DNA of 64,000 nt from Microvirga arabica (GTDB taxonomy: Bacteria; Pseudomonadota; Alphaproteobacteria; Rhizobiales; Beijerinckiaceae). Location of the stretch: contig NZ_JAFBID010000024.1 of NCBI RefSeq assembly GCF_016811235.1, positions 1 to 64,000 of the forward strand, read 5' to 3'. Below the pieces are notes generated by a model. The model saw only the letters and a program-made list of their open reading frames with translations. It did not search any database and was not told the origin of the DNA. A program made the translations under genes and the position numbers. Positions within the stretch are counted from its first letter, which is position 1; each line of letters starts with the position of its first letter. Shown piece by piece: positions 9,081-18,945 of the stretch.

Positions 9081-9877
9081 CGCTGCGCCTGACGATCCTC
9101 GGCTGCGGATCCTCGGCCGGTGTCCCGCGCGTGGGCGTCGGCTGGGGCGCCTGCGATCCGGCAAACCCGAAGAACCGACGCCGGCGCTGTTCCGTGCTGG
9201 TGGAGCGGATCGGCCCGGATAGAGCTGTCACGACCGTGCTGGTCGATACAGGTCCCGACGTGCGCGATCAGCTGCTCGGGGCCGATGTCCGCCGCCTGGA
9301 TGCGGTTCTCTACACCCATGAGCACGCCGACCACATTCATGGGATCGACGACCTGCGCCCGCTCGCTATCGTCCAGCGCCAGCGCATTCCGGTCTATGCC
9401 GACCGGATGACAAGCGAGCTGCTGATGATGCGCTTCGGCTACTGCTTCGAGACCCCGGCCGGGAGCAGCTATCCGCCCATTCTGAAGATGAACCATCTGA
9501 AGCCTGGGGTCTTGACCTCGGTGCCCGGACCGGGCGGCGCTGTCGAGGCAATGCCGTTCAGAATGGTCCATGGGGACATCGACACCTTAGGCTTCCGGTT
9601 TGGCAATATCGCTTATGCTCCGGACGTAAGCGAGATGCCTGAAGAGAGCCTGCGGTATCTGGAGGGCCTCGATGTCCTGATCCTCGATGCTTTGCGCTAC
9701 ACGCCGCACCCGACGCATTTCTCTGTGTCAGAAGCCCTGGACTTTATCGCAAAGGTCAGACCCAAACGGGCGATCCTGACGAACCTGCACACGGATCTCG
9801 ATTACGAGACGCTGCGGAGCGAACTGCCGCCGCATATCGAGCCGGCCTATGATGGGCTTCAGATCGGAGCGCCATGA
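9077..9877 (+). CDS. metallo-beta-lactamase fold phosphodiesterase-like hydrolase (PhnP/RNase Z type)
   Basis: The product is 266 aa. The zinc-binding block THEHADHIHGIDDLR lies near residue 76. The N-terminus ILGCGSSAGVPR and later histidines (VHGD, LTNLHTDLD) are as in PhnP-like cyclic phosphodiesterases. Such proteins follow metG-tatD in many Hyphomicrobiales. The physiological substrate is not known from sequence. It starts in an ATGA overlap with tatD and ends in an ATGA overlap with the small downstream gene, making a three-gene coupled set. Confidence 0.9.
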   Translation: MTLRLTILGCGSSAGVPRVGVGWGACDPANPKNRRRRCSVLVERIGPDRAVTTVLVDTGPDVRDQLLGADVRRLDAVLYTHEHADHIHGIDDLRPLAIVQRQRIPVYADRMTSELLMMRFGYCFETPAGSSYPPILKMNHLKPGVLTSVPGPGGAVEAMPFRMVHGDIDTLGFRFGNIAYAPDVSEMPEESLRYLEGLDVLILDALRYTPHPTHFSVSEALDFIAKVRPKRAILTNLHTDLDYETLRSELPPHIEPAYDGLQIGAP

Positions 9878-10152
9878 CAGGGCGACGGATCGATCAGTAC
9901 CCGCACACACCGGATGGTCGCTATTTCGTGGTTCGCGGTCGGTTGTGGCGCCTAAGCAATCCGGATCTTGAGCCGGAAGAGCGCAAACGCCTCGTCCACG
10001 AGTTGATGTCAGCGCGCCGGGCAGTCCGCAGCGTCAAGGACGATCCGGAGGCTTTAACCAGAGTTCGTGCTCGGGTCGACGCGGCGAAGCGAGCCCTCGG
10101 CGAACGTGGTCCGGTGTGGTGGAGCGATGGTGCGCCGGATTATAATCTGTAG
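9874..10152 (+). CDS. small hypothetical protein, 92 aa
   Basis: It begins MTGRRIDQYPHTPDGRYFVVRGRLWR, which looks like a short beta hairpin. A charged helical stretch follows (about residues 30-75), and it ends in WWSDGAPDYNL. There is no membrane segment, signal or recognised domain. It starts inside the stop of the preceding hydrolase (ATGA), a strong sign that it is translated. The pattern is that of a conserved hypothetical family, but I cannot name a function. Confidence 0.75.
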   Translation: MTGRRIDQYPHTPDGRYFVVRGRLWRLSNPDLEPEERKRLVHELMSARRAVRSVKDDPEALTRVRARVDAAKRALGERGPVWWSDGAPDYNL

Positions 10153-10447
10153 CCAGTCAGCGACACGCCGTATGCAGAATGGTTTCTCTCGGTCAACGCG
10201 ACACCTTGAACCCGGATAGAAGGTGGCTGAGTGAATTCTCCATTTAGGTTCCATAATATATCTTATGCGAATTGCGCATGTAGATCCATCAGCCTCTCCC
10301 CTCTAACTTGAGGCGATCTGTTTACGGTCTTCTGATGAGAATTCCCGGTTGGCGATGATCGACGGATCAATGCCGATCATCGTGTGGCGTCAGCCCGGTT
10401 ATGGTCACTGGCACAGAGACTGGGTTCAGGACGATCCAGTCTCGGAG
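10153..10447. other. intergenic, between convergent genes
   Basis: About 295 bases, more AT-rich than the surroundings (for example 10240-10300). No coding frame with a good start, and no clear terminator hairpin with a T tract, is seen. Confidence 0.4.
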
Positions 10448-10888
10448 CTAGGATGCAGCCGCCGGCTCTTCCGCTGCGTCCAGGGCTGTCCAGCTATGAG
10501 TGATCTCGGCCACGGCACCCAGCATGATTGAGGCCGAGCAGTATTTCTCCTTGGACAGCTGGATCGCCCGCTCCACCTTCGCCGGCGCCAGACCCTTGCC
10601 CATGACGCGATATTCAAGATGGATCTTAGTGAACACCTTGGGATCGGTCTCGGCACGCTCGGCCGTCACTTCGACCTCGCAATCGGACACGTGCTCCCGG
10701 CCCTTTCTGAGGATCTGCACCACGTCGAAAGCCGTGCAGCCGCCCAGGCCGATCAGAAGCATTTCCATGGGCCGGATCCCCAGATTGCGCCCACCATATT
10801 CAGGTGCGCCATCCATCACGACCGCATGTCCGCTGCCGGATTCGCCCACGAACATCATGCCATCAACCAGTTTGATCCGCGCTTTCAT
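10448..10888 (-). CDS. OsmC/Ohr-family peroxidase-like protein
   Basis: The product is 146 aa. The two conserved cysteines of the OsmC/Ohr superfamily are present in GLGGCTAFDVV and EKYCSASIML. Family members reduce organic hydroperoxides with lipoyl or thiol donors in the cytoplasm. It is closer to the YhfA-like OsmC branch than to Ohr itself, which is a judgement from the SMEMLLIGLGGCTAFDV-like segment. The ATG at 10888 is chosen over an upstream in-frame codon because GAGGAAGAG precedes it at proper spacing. It is transcribed alone, divergent from mazG. Confidence 0.9.
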   Translation of the reverse strand: MKARIKLVDGMMFVGESGSGHAVVMDGAPEYGGRNLGIRPMEMLLIGLGGCTAFDVVQILRKGREHVSDCEVEVTAERAETDPKVFTKIHLEYRVMGKGLAPAKVERAIQLSKEKYCSASIMLGAVAEITHSWTALDAAEEPAAAS

Positions 10889-11023
10889 CGTGCTCTTCCT
10901 CAACAAATCTCAAGAAGTTTGGCCAAGTTCATACACCGCTACGCCATTAGCATGGTGCAAATCCTGCTAGCGGCGGGTTTTGTCCTCAGGCTATGAGACA
11001 GACATAGCGAGCGGAAATTAACC

Positions 11024-11869
11024 ATGAAGCCTTCGACCGACATCACACGCCTCCTGGAGATCATGGCAGCCCTGCGCACGCCCGGAACAGGCTGTCCATG
11101 GGACCTCGAGCAGGATTTCGCCTCGATCACGCCTTACACGCTTGAAGAGGCCTACGAGGTCGTGGATGCCATCGAGCGGGGCGATCTGGCGGACCTGCGG
11201 GACGAGCTCGGCGACTTGCTGCTTCAGGTGGTTTTCCATGCCCGCATGGCCGAGGAGCAGGGTGCCTTCGCCTTCGGCGATGTGGTCGAGGCGATCACCA
11301 AAAAGCTTATCCGGCGGCACCCGCACGTCTTCGGGAGCACCAAGGACCTGTCGCCCGAGGAGGTAAAAAGCCTCTGGGATTCGATCAAAGCTGGGGAGAA
11401 GGCGGCACGGAAGGCAGAGCGCGCCACGATGGGCTTGTCGCCGGAGGCCCATGAGGCTGGCTTTCTTGGCGGCATCCCAACGGCCCTGCCCGCCCTGACA
11501 CGGGCCCAGAAGCTGACAGCCAAAGCCGCCAAGGTCGGCTTCGACTGGCCTGATGCTGCTCAGGTAATCGACAAGATTCACGAGGAACTGGATGAGGTTA
11601 AGGAAGCTTCTTCATCTGGAGACAGAGACAAGATCGAGGATGAAATCGGCGATCTGCTCTTTTCCGTGACCAATCTCGCCCGTCACTTCGGCATCGATCC
11701 GGAGCGGGCTCTGAGACGGACGAACGCCAAGTTCGAGCGTCGCTTCAGGGCCGTCGAACAGGCGCTCGGGGAGCAGGACCGGAGCCTCGACGAGGCATCG
11801 CTCGAGGAGATGGAACGGCACTGGGTCGCTGCGAAGATGGCCGAGCGCGAGCCCGGCGCGTCCTCATAG
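11024..11869 (+). CDS. mazG: nucleoside triphosphate pyrophosphohydrolase MazG
   Basis: The product is 281 aa with two MazG helical modules. The first has CPWD followed by EEAYEVVDAI and DELGDLLLQVVFHA. The second has HEELDEVKEA and DEIGDLLFSVTNLARH. These acidic motifs bind Mg for cleavage of NTPs to NMP and pyrophosphate, a house-cleaning role that can also lower (p)ppGpp signalling. The 3' end overlaps the convergent hflX by six bases. Confidence 0.96.
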   Translation: MKPSTDITRLLEIMAALRTPGTGCPWDLEQDFASITPYTLEEAYEVVDAIERGDLADLRDELGDLLLQVVFHARMAEEQGAFAFGDVVEAITKKLIRRHPHVFGSTKDLSPEEVKSLWDSIKAGEKAARKAERATMGLSPEAHEAGFLGGIPTALPALTRAQKLTAKAAKVGFDWPDAAQVIDKIHEELDEVKEASSSGDRDKIEDEIGDLLFSVTNLARHFGIDPERALRRTNAKFERRFRAVEQALGEQDRSLDEASLEEMERHWVAAKMAEREPGASS

Positions 11870-13258
11870 GACGCGGGCTTCAGGAAACCGGTTAAGAAAG
11901 CGGGGCTCCTTGCCGGCGACGAGGCGCACCTGAAGCACCGTGTGCCCGTTCTCCTTTGTCTGGCGGTCGAGGATCTCCGTGTTCTCGTGGAGCCATGCGA
12001 GCCCCTGCCCGTCCTCGGCCGCGACGTCCACCTCATAGGTCACCCGCCCCAATGCCAGATGCTGCTCGATGGTGGCGAGCAGTTCGGGGATGCCGTCCCC
12101 CGTCAGAGCCGAGATCAGGATCGGCCGCCTCTCCTCACCGGTTCGCTGCGAGGTGGTGGCGAGTCGTTCCCTATCATCCGCCGAGAGAAGGTCGGCCTTG
12201 TTCCAGACCTCGATGATGCGCCGGGTATCGTCAGGGTCGATCCCGAGCTCGCGCAGCACCACGGCCACGTCGCCGGCCTGGGCCTCCGTCTCCCCATGGG
12301 AGACGTCACGGACGTGCAGCAGCACATCCGCCTCGACGACATCCTCCAGAGTGGCTCGGAAGGCAGCGACCAGCATGGTCGGCAGATCCGAGATGAAGCC
12401 GACGGTATCCGACAGGATGGCCTTCTCGCCGTGGGGCAACTCGATAGCCCGCGAGGTTGGATCGAGCGTCGCAAACAGCATGTTCTCGGCCAAGACGTCG
12501 GCCTGAGTCATGCGGTTGAAGAGCGTGGATTTGCCTGCGTTGGTATAGCCGACGAGCGCGATGATCGGATATGGCACCCGGCGGCGGCTCGTCCGGTGCA
12601 GGGAGCGTGTTTTGACCACGCCCTCGAGATCCCGCTCGATCCGGTTCATCCGTTCCTGGATCATGCGCCGGTCGGCTTCGATCTGCGTTTCGCCGGGGCC
12701 GCCGAGGAAGCCGAAGCCACCGCGCTGACGCTCCAGGTGGGTCCAGGAGCGGACCAGCCGGCCCTTCTGATAGGACAGGTGCGCCAGTTCGACCTGGAGG
12801 GTGCCCTCCTTGGTGCGGGCGCGACGCCCAAAGATTTCGAGAATCAGGCCTGTCCGGTCGATGACCTTGGCGCCCCAGGCCTTTTCAAGATTGCGCTGCT
12901 GCACGGGGCTCAGAGCGCAGTCCATCACGACGAGCCCGATCTCCTCAGCCCGGATGAACCCCGCCAGTTCCTCGACCTTGCCGCTCCCAATGAAGGTGGC
13001 GGGGCGGGGGGAGGAAAGGGGCGCTATGAGCGAGCGAACGATGGTCAGATCGATGGCCAGAGCGAGACCGGCGATCTCATCGAGACGCGCCTCGGGAGGG
13101 CGCGGATTACCCCCCTCGCCTTCAGCATCCGCGGAAACGCGCCGCTTGCGCGTCAGGTATGGCCCGACAACGAGCGTCCTTGTCCCCGCCGCAACCTCTT
13201 TCTCAGGTTCGGCAAGCTGTACTAGACGTTCTTCCCCGGGCGTCCGTGGTTCCGTCAC
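11864..13258 (-). CDS. hflX: ribosome-associated GTPase HflX
   Basis: The product is 464 aa. G1 is [13 protein letters not shown]3 is [10 protein letters not shown] and G4 is NKADL. The HflX N-terminal domain and the glycine-rich linker ([16 protein letters not shown]) are intact. HflX binds the large ribosomal subunit and splits stalled ribosomes after stress. An open frame extends into hfq, but the GTG at 13258 is the best start: it lies one base after the hfq stop, with GAAGG about eight bases upstream. The hfq-hflX order is standard. Confidence 0.95.
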   Translation of the reverse strand: MTEPRTPGEERLVQLAEPEKEVAAGTRTLVVGPYLTRKRRVSADAEGEGGNPRPPEARLDEIAGLALAIDLTIVRSLIAPLSSPRPATFIGSGKVEELAGFIRAEEIGLVVMDCALSPVQQRNLEKAWGAKVIDRTGLILEIFGRRARTKEGTLQVELAHLSYQKGRLVRSWTHLERQRGGFGFLGGPGETQIEADRRMIQERMNRIERDLEGVVKTRSLHRTSRRRVPYPIIALVGYTNAGKSTLFNRMTQADVLAENMLFATLDPTSRAIELPHGEKAILSDTVGFISDLPTMLVAAFRATLEDVVEADVLLHVRDVSHGETEAQAGDVAVVLRELGIDPDDTRRIIEVWNKADLLSADDRERLATTSQRTGEERRPILISALTGDGIPELLATIEQHLALGRVTYEVDVAAEDGQGLAWLHENTEILDRQTKENGHTVLQVRLVAGKEPRFLNRFPEARVL

Positions 13259-13259
13259 C

Positions 13260-13514
13260 TCAAGCCTTCTCGCCAGCCTCGTCGATCTGATCGAACAACT
13301 GAACGGGCTGTCCCGGCATAATGGTGGAAATGGCGTGTTTGTAAACCAGCTGGGAGTGACCATCCCTGCGCAGCAGAACGCAGAAATTGTCGAACCAGGT
13401 GACGACCCCCTGGAGCTTCACTCCATTCACCAGAAAGATCGTCAGGGGTATTTTCTGCTTCCGGACATAGTTGAGGAAGGTGTCCTGAAGGTTCTGCGCG
13501 CGATCGCCCGCCAT
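13260..13514 (-). CDS. hfq: RNA chaperone Hfq
   Basis: The product is 84 aa. The Sm1 region ([31 protein letters not shown]) and the Sm2 motif YKHAIST are intact. The protein forms a hexameric ring that pairs small RNAs with mRNAs; in Hyphomicrobiales it also affects nitrogen control. GAGGC precedes the ATG. It is followed almost without gap by hflX, and preceded after 235 bases by the nitrogen regulator ntrX. Confidence 0.97.
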   Translation of the reverse strand: MAGDRAQNLQDTFLNYVRKQKIPLTIFLVNGVKLQGVVTWFDNFCVLLRRDGHSQLVYKHAISTIMPGQPVQLFDQIDEAGEKA

Positions 13515-13749
13515 TGAAGTTGCCTCGCCAGCCCATCGCCGCCGGTCTTGGCTATGGGGCCGCCTGAATATGATTGTCCGCTTTCGTGCGGTCGGTGACC
13601 GGCGTTCTTATTACAGGGCGAACAGCCCCGTTCGGCAAGGGGGACGCAACGGTTCTACCCCCTCGGAGCGCATTTTTCCCGTGGATGGATAGGTTTTAGT
13701 TCCGACTCCGCGAAGGCGTCAGGCTCGTGAGGCCCAACGAAGGCGGATG

Positions 13750-15120
13750 TCAGCCGCCGATGCCTAAGGATTTCAGCTTCCGGTGAAGGGCCGAGCGCTC
13801 CATGCCGATGAATTCCGCGGTCCTGGAGATGTTGCCGCTGAAACGGGCGATCTGCGCCAGGAGGTATTCCCGCTCGAAGATCTCGCGGGCGTCGCGAAGC
13901 GGCAGGCTCATGAGCTTCTCGCCCCCTGCCCCGCCCGGCGTGCTCGGAACGAGCGCACCAATCTCGGACGGCAGCATGTCGGCCGTGACCTCAGCATCAG
14001 GCTCACCAGAGGTGAGGATCATCAAGCGCTCGACGTTGTTCCTCAACTGGCGCACGTTCCCGGGCCAGTCATGCGACTGCAGCACCGCCATGGCGTCCTC
14101 GGCGATGCGCCGCTTCGGCAAGCCTGTGGTCGACGAGATCTGCTCCATGAAGAACTCGATGAGTTCCGGCACGTCCTCCCGGCGCTCGGCCAGGGACGGC
14201 ACCCGAATCGGAATGACGCCAAGGCGGTGAAACAGGTCCTCGCGGAACCGTCCGGCAGCGATTTCAGCAGGTAGATCGCGGCTCGATGACGAGACGATGC
14301 GGACATCCACATGGACCCGGGTCGTTCCACCGACGCGCTGGAAGTTCTGATCCACGAGAACGCGCAAGATACGGTTCTGCGTCTCCCGGGGCATGTCGGC
14401 AATCTCGTCGATGTAAAGGGTGCCGCCATGGGCCTCCTCGAGAGCACCGACGCGACGTCCCCCGCCCGCCCCGCCTTCCGTGCCGAAGAGCTCGGCCTCC
14501 ATGGTATCCGGCGTGATGGTCGCGGCCGAGAGCACCACGAAGGGGCCGTTGGCGCGGGTGGAGAGGCCGTGAAGGGTCCTGGCCGTCAGTTCCTTGCCCG
14601 AACCGGGCGCGCCAGTGATCAGGATGCGGGCATTGGTAGGCGCCGCCCGTTCGACGGCTTGACGCAGTTGGTTGACCACGATGGACTTGCCGGCGATGCG
14701 GCTCGCCTGAACGGAACGGGAGCGCAGGTCGCGCACCTCGCGTTTCAACCGCGACGCCTCGAGGGCTCGCTCGGCGACGAGCACGAGCCGGTCCGCCTTG
14801 AAAGGCTTCTCGATGAAATCATAAGCGCCGGCCTTGATGGCCGAGACGGCGGTCTCGATGTTGCCGTGGCCCGAGATCATCACCACGGGCAGGTCGGGAT
14901 GCTGGCTCTTGATGATCTCAAGCACCTGGAGGCCATCGAGCCGGCTTCCCTGCAGCCAGATGTCCAGGAAGACGAGGTGGGGACGCCGCGTCTCGATAGC
15001 CGCCAGGGCATCATCGGACGTTCCTGCCGTGCGTGTACGGTGGCCCTCATCCTCAAGAATGCCGGCCACGAGTTCGCGAATGTCGACTTCGTCGTCGACG
15101 ACGAGAATATCAGCGCTCAT
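13750..15120 (-). CDS. ntrX: nitrogen response regulator NtrX
   Basis: The product is 456 aa: receiver domain (DDE acidic pocket, phospho-acceptor Asp in VFLDIWLQ), AAA+ domain with Walker A GAPGSGKE, and a C-terminal Fis-type helix-turn-helix (SRTAEFIGMERSALHRKLKSLG). The sigma54-contacting GAFTGA loop is absent; the corresponding stretch after AELFGTEG is glycine-rich. It therefore probably does not activate sigma54 RNA polymerase, as known for other alphaproteobacterial NtrX proteins. The ATG at 15120 overlaps the ntrY stop as ATGA. Confidence 0.94.
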   Translation of the reverse strand: MSADILVVDDEVDIRELVAGILEDEGHRTRTAGTSDDALAAIETRRPHLVFLDIWLQGSRLDGLQVLEIIKSQHPDLPVVMISGHGNIETAVSAIKAGAYDFIEKPFKADRLVLVAERALEASRLKREVRDLRSRSVQASRIAGKSIVVNQLRQAVERAAPTNARILITGAPGSGKELTARTLHGLSTRANGPFVVLSAATITPDTMEAELFGTEGGAGGGRRVGALEEAHGGTLYIDEIADMPRETQNRILRVLVDQNFQRVGGTTRVHVDVRIVSSSSRDLPAEIAAGRFREDLFHRLGVIPIRVPSLAERREDVPELIEFFMEQISSTTGLPKRRIAEDAMAVLQSHDWPGNVRQLRNNVERLMILTSGEPDAEVTADMLPSEIGALVPSTPGGAGGEKLMSLPLRDAREIFEREYLLAQIARFSGNISRTAEFIGMERSALHRKLKSLGIGG

Positions 15121-17435
15121 AGGCTTGCCCTGCGAGAATCGTTTCGATTGGAAGCGGCCGCTGGCTCTTCCGATGAAATCTGTTTCGTCTTGGGGATCCA
15201 CATGCGGACCTGCCCACCCCGCCCGGCGGGATTGTCGGCGAGTTCCATGCCACCCCCATGGTCTTCCAAGATCTTTGCGACGATCGGCAGCCCTAAGCCG
15301 GTTCCACCCTCGCGGGTCGTCATGTAGGGCTCCAGAAGGCGCTGCCGCCCTTCGACAGGGAAGCCCTTGCCGTTGTCGGTCACGGCCAGGATCAGATAAT
15401 CCGGATGCGTGTCGTCCAGAAGGACGGAGATCTGCCCCTGCCCTCTTTCTTCGTCCGGTACCGCCGCAATGGCTTCCGTGGCATTCTTGACGATGTTGGT
15501 CACGGCCTGAGACACAAGCCGGCGGTCGAACGGCGCCACGAGCGATCCTTGCGGCACCTGATCGACAAACGCGATCTCGGGATGGGCAATCTTCATCATG
15601 AAGACGACCTGACGGATCGTCTCAGCCAGATCCTCATTGCCGATGGTCGGCTTGGGCATGCGGGCGAAGGATGCGAACTCGTCCACCATCCGCTTGATGT
15701 CGTCGACCTGGCGCACGATGGTGTCCGTGCATTGATCGAACACCTCCCGGTCGGTGGTGATCACCTTGCCGTACTTCCGGCGAATGCGCTCGGCCGAAAG
15801 CTGGATCGGTGTCAGAGGGTTCTTGATCTCGTGCGCGATCCGGCGCGCCACGTCCGCCCAGGCGGAGGTCCGCTGCGCCAGGACGAGATCCGTGATGTCG
15901 TCGAGGGTAATCACGAGATCCCGCTTTTCGCTGCGAGTCTGCTCGCTGGTGACGCGGACGTTGATCGTGCGTTCCTTGCCCTTGCGTGCAATATGGATCT
16001 GCTGCTGCATCAGCCGCTGGCGCCCATGGCTCATCTCTTCCATCAGGGCAGTGACCTCCGGCAGGATCATGGTGATCGGCTTGCCGAGCAGTTCCTCCCT
16101 TGAGGCTCCAAGAAGGGCTTCGGTCGAAGGATTGACGATGGTGATCACCCCCCGGGCATTCACGCCGATCACGCCGGCCGAGACCCCGGCGAGAACCGCT
16201 TCGGTGAACCGACGCCGGCGATCCATGAGCTCGCTGGCCGTAGTGAGGCCGTCATGCTGGCGCCGCAGCTCCGACGTCATCTTATTGAAGGTCTCGCCCA
16301 GATGGCCGAGATCACCCTCGCCCCGCTTGACGGGAACCTGGACGTAGAAATTGCCGGTCGCCACCTGGTCCGTCGCATGGATGAGGCGCCTGATCGGTGC
16401 CACAAGGCGGTTCGCGAAATTCAACCCGAACCAGACTGCCGAGAGCAGCACAATCAGGGCGATGAGCGTGAACATGGACGCGAAGGCGATCTGGATGCCC
16501 GCCTTCTTCTGGTCGAGAGCCTCATAGAAAGCCACCCCGGTCTCAGCAACCTGGGGGAACTCGATGGCGCGCGGATCCACTTCCCGCGCCACGTACAAGA
16601 CCCGCCCGCCATGGGCGTCGAGCCTCAGGGCGGAACGGAAGATGTTTCCGCTGGCCCGGGTGAAGAGGCAGAGAGCCTCCTGGGAACTCGCCTCCTGAAG
16701 ATCCACCTGCGAAGGCTGAGGAATGTTCTCGACCTTCTTCACCTCGATCCGCTCGACCACCGTGCCGTCCGGATCGACGATCATGGCCAGCGGGAAGCCG
16801 AGGAAGACCGCACGGGAGTTCATGAACTCCCGAAACAGGTTGCGGTCCGCGTCGAAGAGAACCTTCGCACGGTTGAGGTCCGCCGCCATCAGCTGGGTCT
16901 CGCGCGCGAGCGTCCGGCACTGCATCTCCCGATAGGAGCGCGCGATGGACACCGTGTTGTTCATGAGGTCCTTGAGCGCGCCCGTGAACCAGGGATCAAG
17001 GCCGCGCTCCAGCGTCACGGTCGCAACGCCGGCGACGAGAATGGCCGGCAGGACAGCCACCAGGCTGAAGAGCCCGACAATCCGCACGTGGAGACCTGCC
17101 GCCGCCGCCCCTGCCCTGCGCTCCCGCACGAGCTTGCGCGTTTGCCACGCCACGATGCCGAGAAGGACCGCGATGAGAATGCCGTTCAGCGTGAACACCC
17201 ACACAACAACGTTGTGGGTCGGCAGGATGGGCGTGGCACCGGCCAGAATCAGGAACGTGGCAAGGGCCGAGGCCAGTGCCGACAGAACGGCTCCGTAGCC
17301 CAGCCAGCCGAGGCCGGTCTGGGACGGCTCGGCCGCCTGCCGCTGTGCAATGGTGTCCTGGTTGATCAAGACTGACGCCCCGCGAGATCGGGTGCCCTGG
17401 AAACGGCACCCTGTCGTGGGGTGATGCACCAACAC
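15117..17435 (-). CDS. ntrY: sensor histidine kinase NtrY
   Basis: The product is up to 772 aa. It has two closely spaced N-terminal membrane segments and a third near residue 120, a large periplasmic sensor region, and another membrane helix near residue 325. HAMP, PAS, HisKA ([19 protein letters not shown], phospho-acceptor His) and HATPase (N-box NIVKNATEA, G-box GKGFP, GGTGLGL) domains follow. It pairs with NtrX and responds to nitrogen or redox state. The start is uncertain: a GTG at 17435 gives the longest frame, with no good ATG nearby and no clear Shine-Dalgarno. Confidence 0.92.
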   Translation of the reverse strand: MLVHHPTTGCRFQGTRSRGASVLINQDTIAQRQAAEPSQTGLGWLGYGAVLSALASALATFLILAGATPILPTHNVVVWVFTLNGILIAVLLGIVAWQTRKLVRERRAGAAAAGLHVRIVGLFSLVAVLPAILVAGVATVTLERGLDPWFTGALKDLMNNTVSIARSYREMQCRTLARETQLMAADLNRAKVLFDADRNLFREFMNSRAVFLGFPLAMIVDPDGTVVERIEVKKVENIPQPSQVDLQEASSQEALCLFTRASGNIFRSALRLDAHGGRVLYVAREVDPRAIEFPQVAETGVAFYEALDQKKAGIQIAFASMFTLIALIVLLSAVWFGLNFANRLVAPIRRLIHATDQVATGNFYVQVPVKRGEGDLGHLGETFNKMTSELRRQHDGLTTASELMDRRRRFTEAVLAGVSAGVIGVNARGVITIVNPSTEALLGASREELLGKPITMILPEVTALMEEMSHGRQRLMQQQIHIARKGKERTINVRVTSEQTRSEKRDLVITLDDITDLVLAQRTSAWADVARRIAHEIKNPLTPIQLSAERIRRKYGKVITTDREVFDQCTDTIVRQVDDIKRMVDEFASFARMPKPTIGNEDLAETIRQVVFMMKIAHPEIAFVDQVPQGSLVAPFDRRLVSQAVTNIVKNATEAIAAVPDEERGQGQISVLLDDTHPDYLILAVTDNGKGFPVEGRQRLLEPYMTTREGGTGLGLPIVAKILEDHGGGMELADNPAGRGGQVRMWIPKTKQISSEEPAAASNRNDSRRASL

Positions 17436-17469
17436 AACACTGTGGTCAAATTATTACAGCCGAGGCCGG

Positions 17470-18936
17470 TCAGGCTCGGTTCGAGCGCACGACCATGAGA
17501 TCCAGGTCCCGAACCTTCTTGCGCAGGGTGTTTCGATTGACGCCGAGGAGCTCCGCCGCCCGGATCTGATTGCCCCTTGTCGCCGCCAGGGCAGCCCCGA
17601 TGAGAGGCCCTTCGATCTCGCGCAGGATCCGGTGGTAGAGCCCGGGCGGCGGAAGCGAATCCCTGAACCCGGAGAAGTACTCGTTCAGGTGACGCTCGAC
17701 CGCATCCGACAGGCCTTCCGAGGCCTGCAACGCAGGCTGGCTGGATTTTCCAGCAGGCTGCTGCGGCAGGAGCGGCTGAGAATCGAGTTCCGCATCGACG
17801 ATAGCTCCGGTAATGGTGTCCTGAGGGTAGAGTGCAGCCAAGCGCCGCACCAGATTCTCCAGTTCGCGGACATTGCCCGGCCAGCGGTAGCGTTTCAGCC
17901 GGTCCATGGCCTCCACGTCGAGCTGCTTGCGGCCGAGCCCCTCCTTCTCCACCAGCACGAAGAAATGGCGGACAAGGTCCGGAATGTCCTCGACGCGTTC
18001 GCGAAGCGGGGGAAGCCGCAGCGGAACCACGTTCAGCCGGAAATACAGGTCCTCGCGGAAAAGACCCTGCTGGATCAGGACGCGCAGATCCTTGTTCGTG
18101 GCGGCCACGATACGGACATGGGTCTTGATCGGCACACGCCCGCCGACGGTTGTGTACTCGCCCTGCTGGAGAACCCGCAGAAGGCGGGTCTGCGCCTCCA
18201 TGGGCATGTCGCCGATCTCGTCGAGGAAGAGCGTTCCTCCTTCGGCCTGCTCGAACCGGCCCGTGCTGCGGGCGGTCGCGCCTGTGAAGGCCCCTTTCTC
18301 ATGGCCGAACAGTTCGGATTCGATGAGCTCCCGCGGGATCGCCGCCATGTTGACGGCCACGAACGGACCCTGCCGGCGCTTGCCGTAATCGTGGAGCGCC
18401 TTGGCGACCAGCTCCTTGCCCGTGCCGGACTCGCCCGTAATCATCACGGTGAGATCGGTGGGCATGAGGCGGGCCAGCGCCCGGTAGATTTCCTGCATCG
18501 CCTGCGAGCGTCCGACGAGCGGGATATCCTCGTTTTCCGGCGCCGGATGGGCGCCGGTCGGCACGCTGCGCGGGCGGGAGAGCGCCCGGCCGACGACGGC
18601 CACCAGCTCCTTCAGGTCGAAGGGCTTGGGCAGATACTCGTAGGCGCCGCGCTCCGAGGCCTTGATGGCCGTCATGAACGTGTTCTGCGCGCTCATGACG
18701 ATGATCGGAAGATCCGGCCGGATCTTCTTGATGCGGGGCAGGAGATCGAAGGCGTTCTCGTCGGGCATCATCACATCGGTGATGACGAGATCGCCCTCCC
18801 CTTGGGACACCCAGCGCCAGAGGGTGGCGGCATTGCTCGACGAACGGACCTCGTAGCCCGCCCGCGAGAGGGCCTGATTCAGGACGGTCCGGATGGCCGC
18901 ATCGTCATCGGCAAGAAGAATCTGTCCGCTCGGCAT
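17470..18936 (-). CDS. ntrC: nitrogen regulator NtrC (sigma54 activator)
   Basis: The product is 488 aa. It has a receiver domain with phospho-acceptor Asp ([18 protein letters not shown]). The AAA+ domain has Walker A GESGTGKE, the intact sigma54 loop (HEKGAFTGA) and Walker [15 protein letters not shown]-terminal Fis-type DNA-binding helix-turn-helix follows ([18 protein letters not shown]). It activates nitrogen-scavenging promoters when phosphorylated by NtrB. It starts nine bases after ntrB. Confidence 0.97.
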   Translation of the reverse strand: MPSGQILLADDDAAIRTVLNQALSRAGYEVRSSSNAATLWRWVSQGEGDLVITDVMMPDENAFDLLPRIKKIRPDLPIIVMSAQNTFMTAIKASERGAYEYLPKPFDLKELVAVVGRALSRPRSVPTGAHPAPENEDIPLVGRSQAMQEIYRALARLMPTDLTVMITGESGTGKELVAKALHDYGKRRQGPFVAVNMAAIPRELIESELFGHEKGAFTGATARSTGRFEQAEGGTLFLDEIGDMPMEAQTRLLRVLQQGEYTTVGGRVPIKTHVRIVAATNKDLRVLIQQGLFREDLYFRLNVVPLRLPPLRERVEDIPDLVRHFFVLVEKEGLGRKQLDVEAMDRLKRYRWPGNVRELENLVRRLAALYPQDTITGAIVDAELDSQPLLPQQPAGKSSQPALQASEGLSDAVERHLNEYFSGFRDSLPPPGLYHRILREIEGPLIGAALAATRGNQIRAAELLGVNRNTLRKKVRDLDLMVVRSNRA

Positions 18937-18945
18937 AGGTCAGCC

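Noticed and set aside
11942..13225. Long plus-strand frame opposite hflX
   Set aside because: HflX has all GTPase motifs; the opposite frame has none and no start signal.
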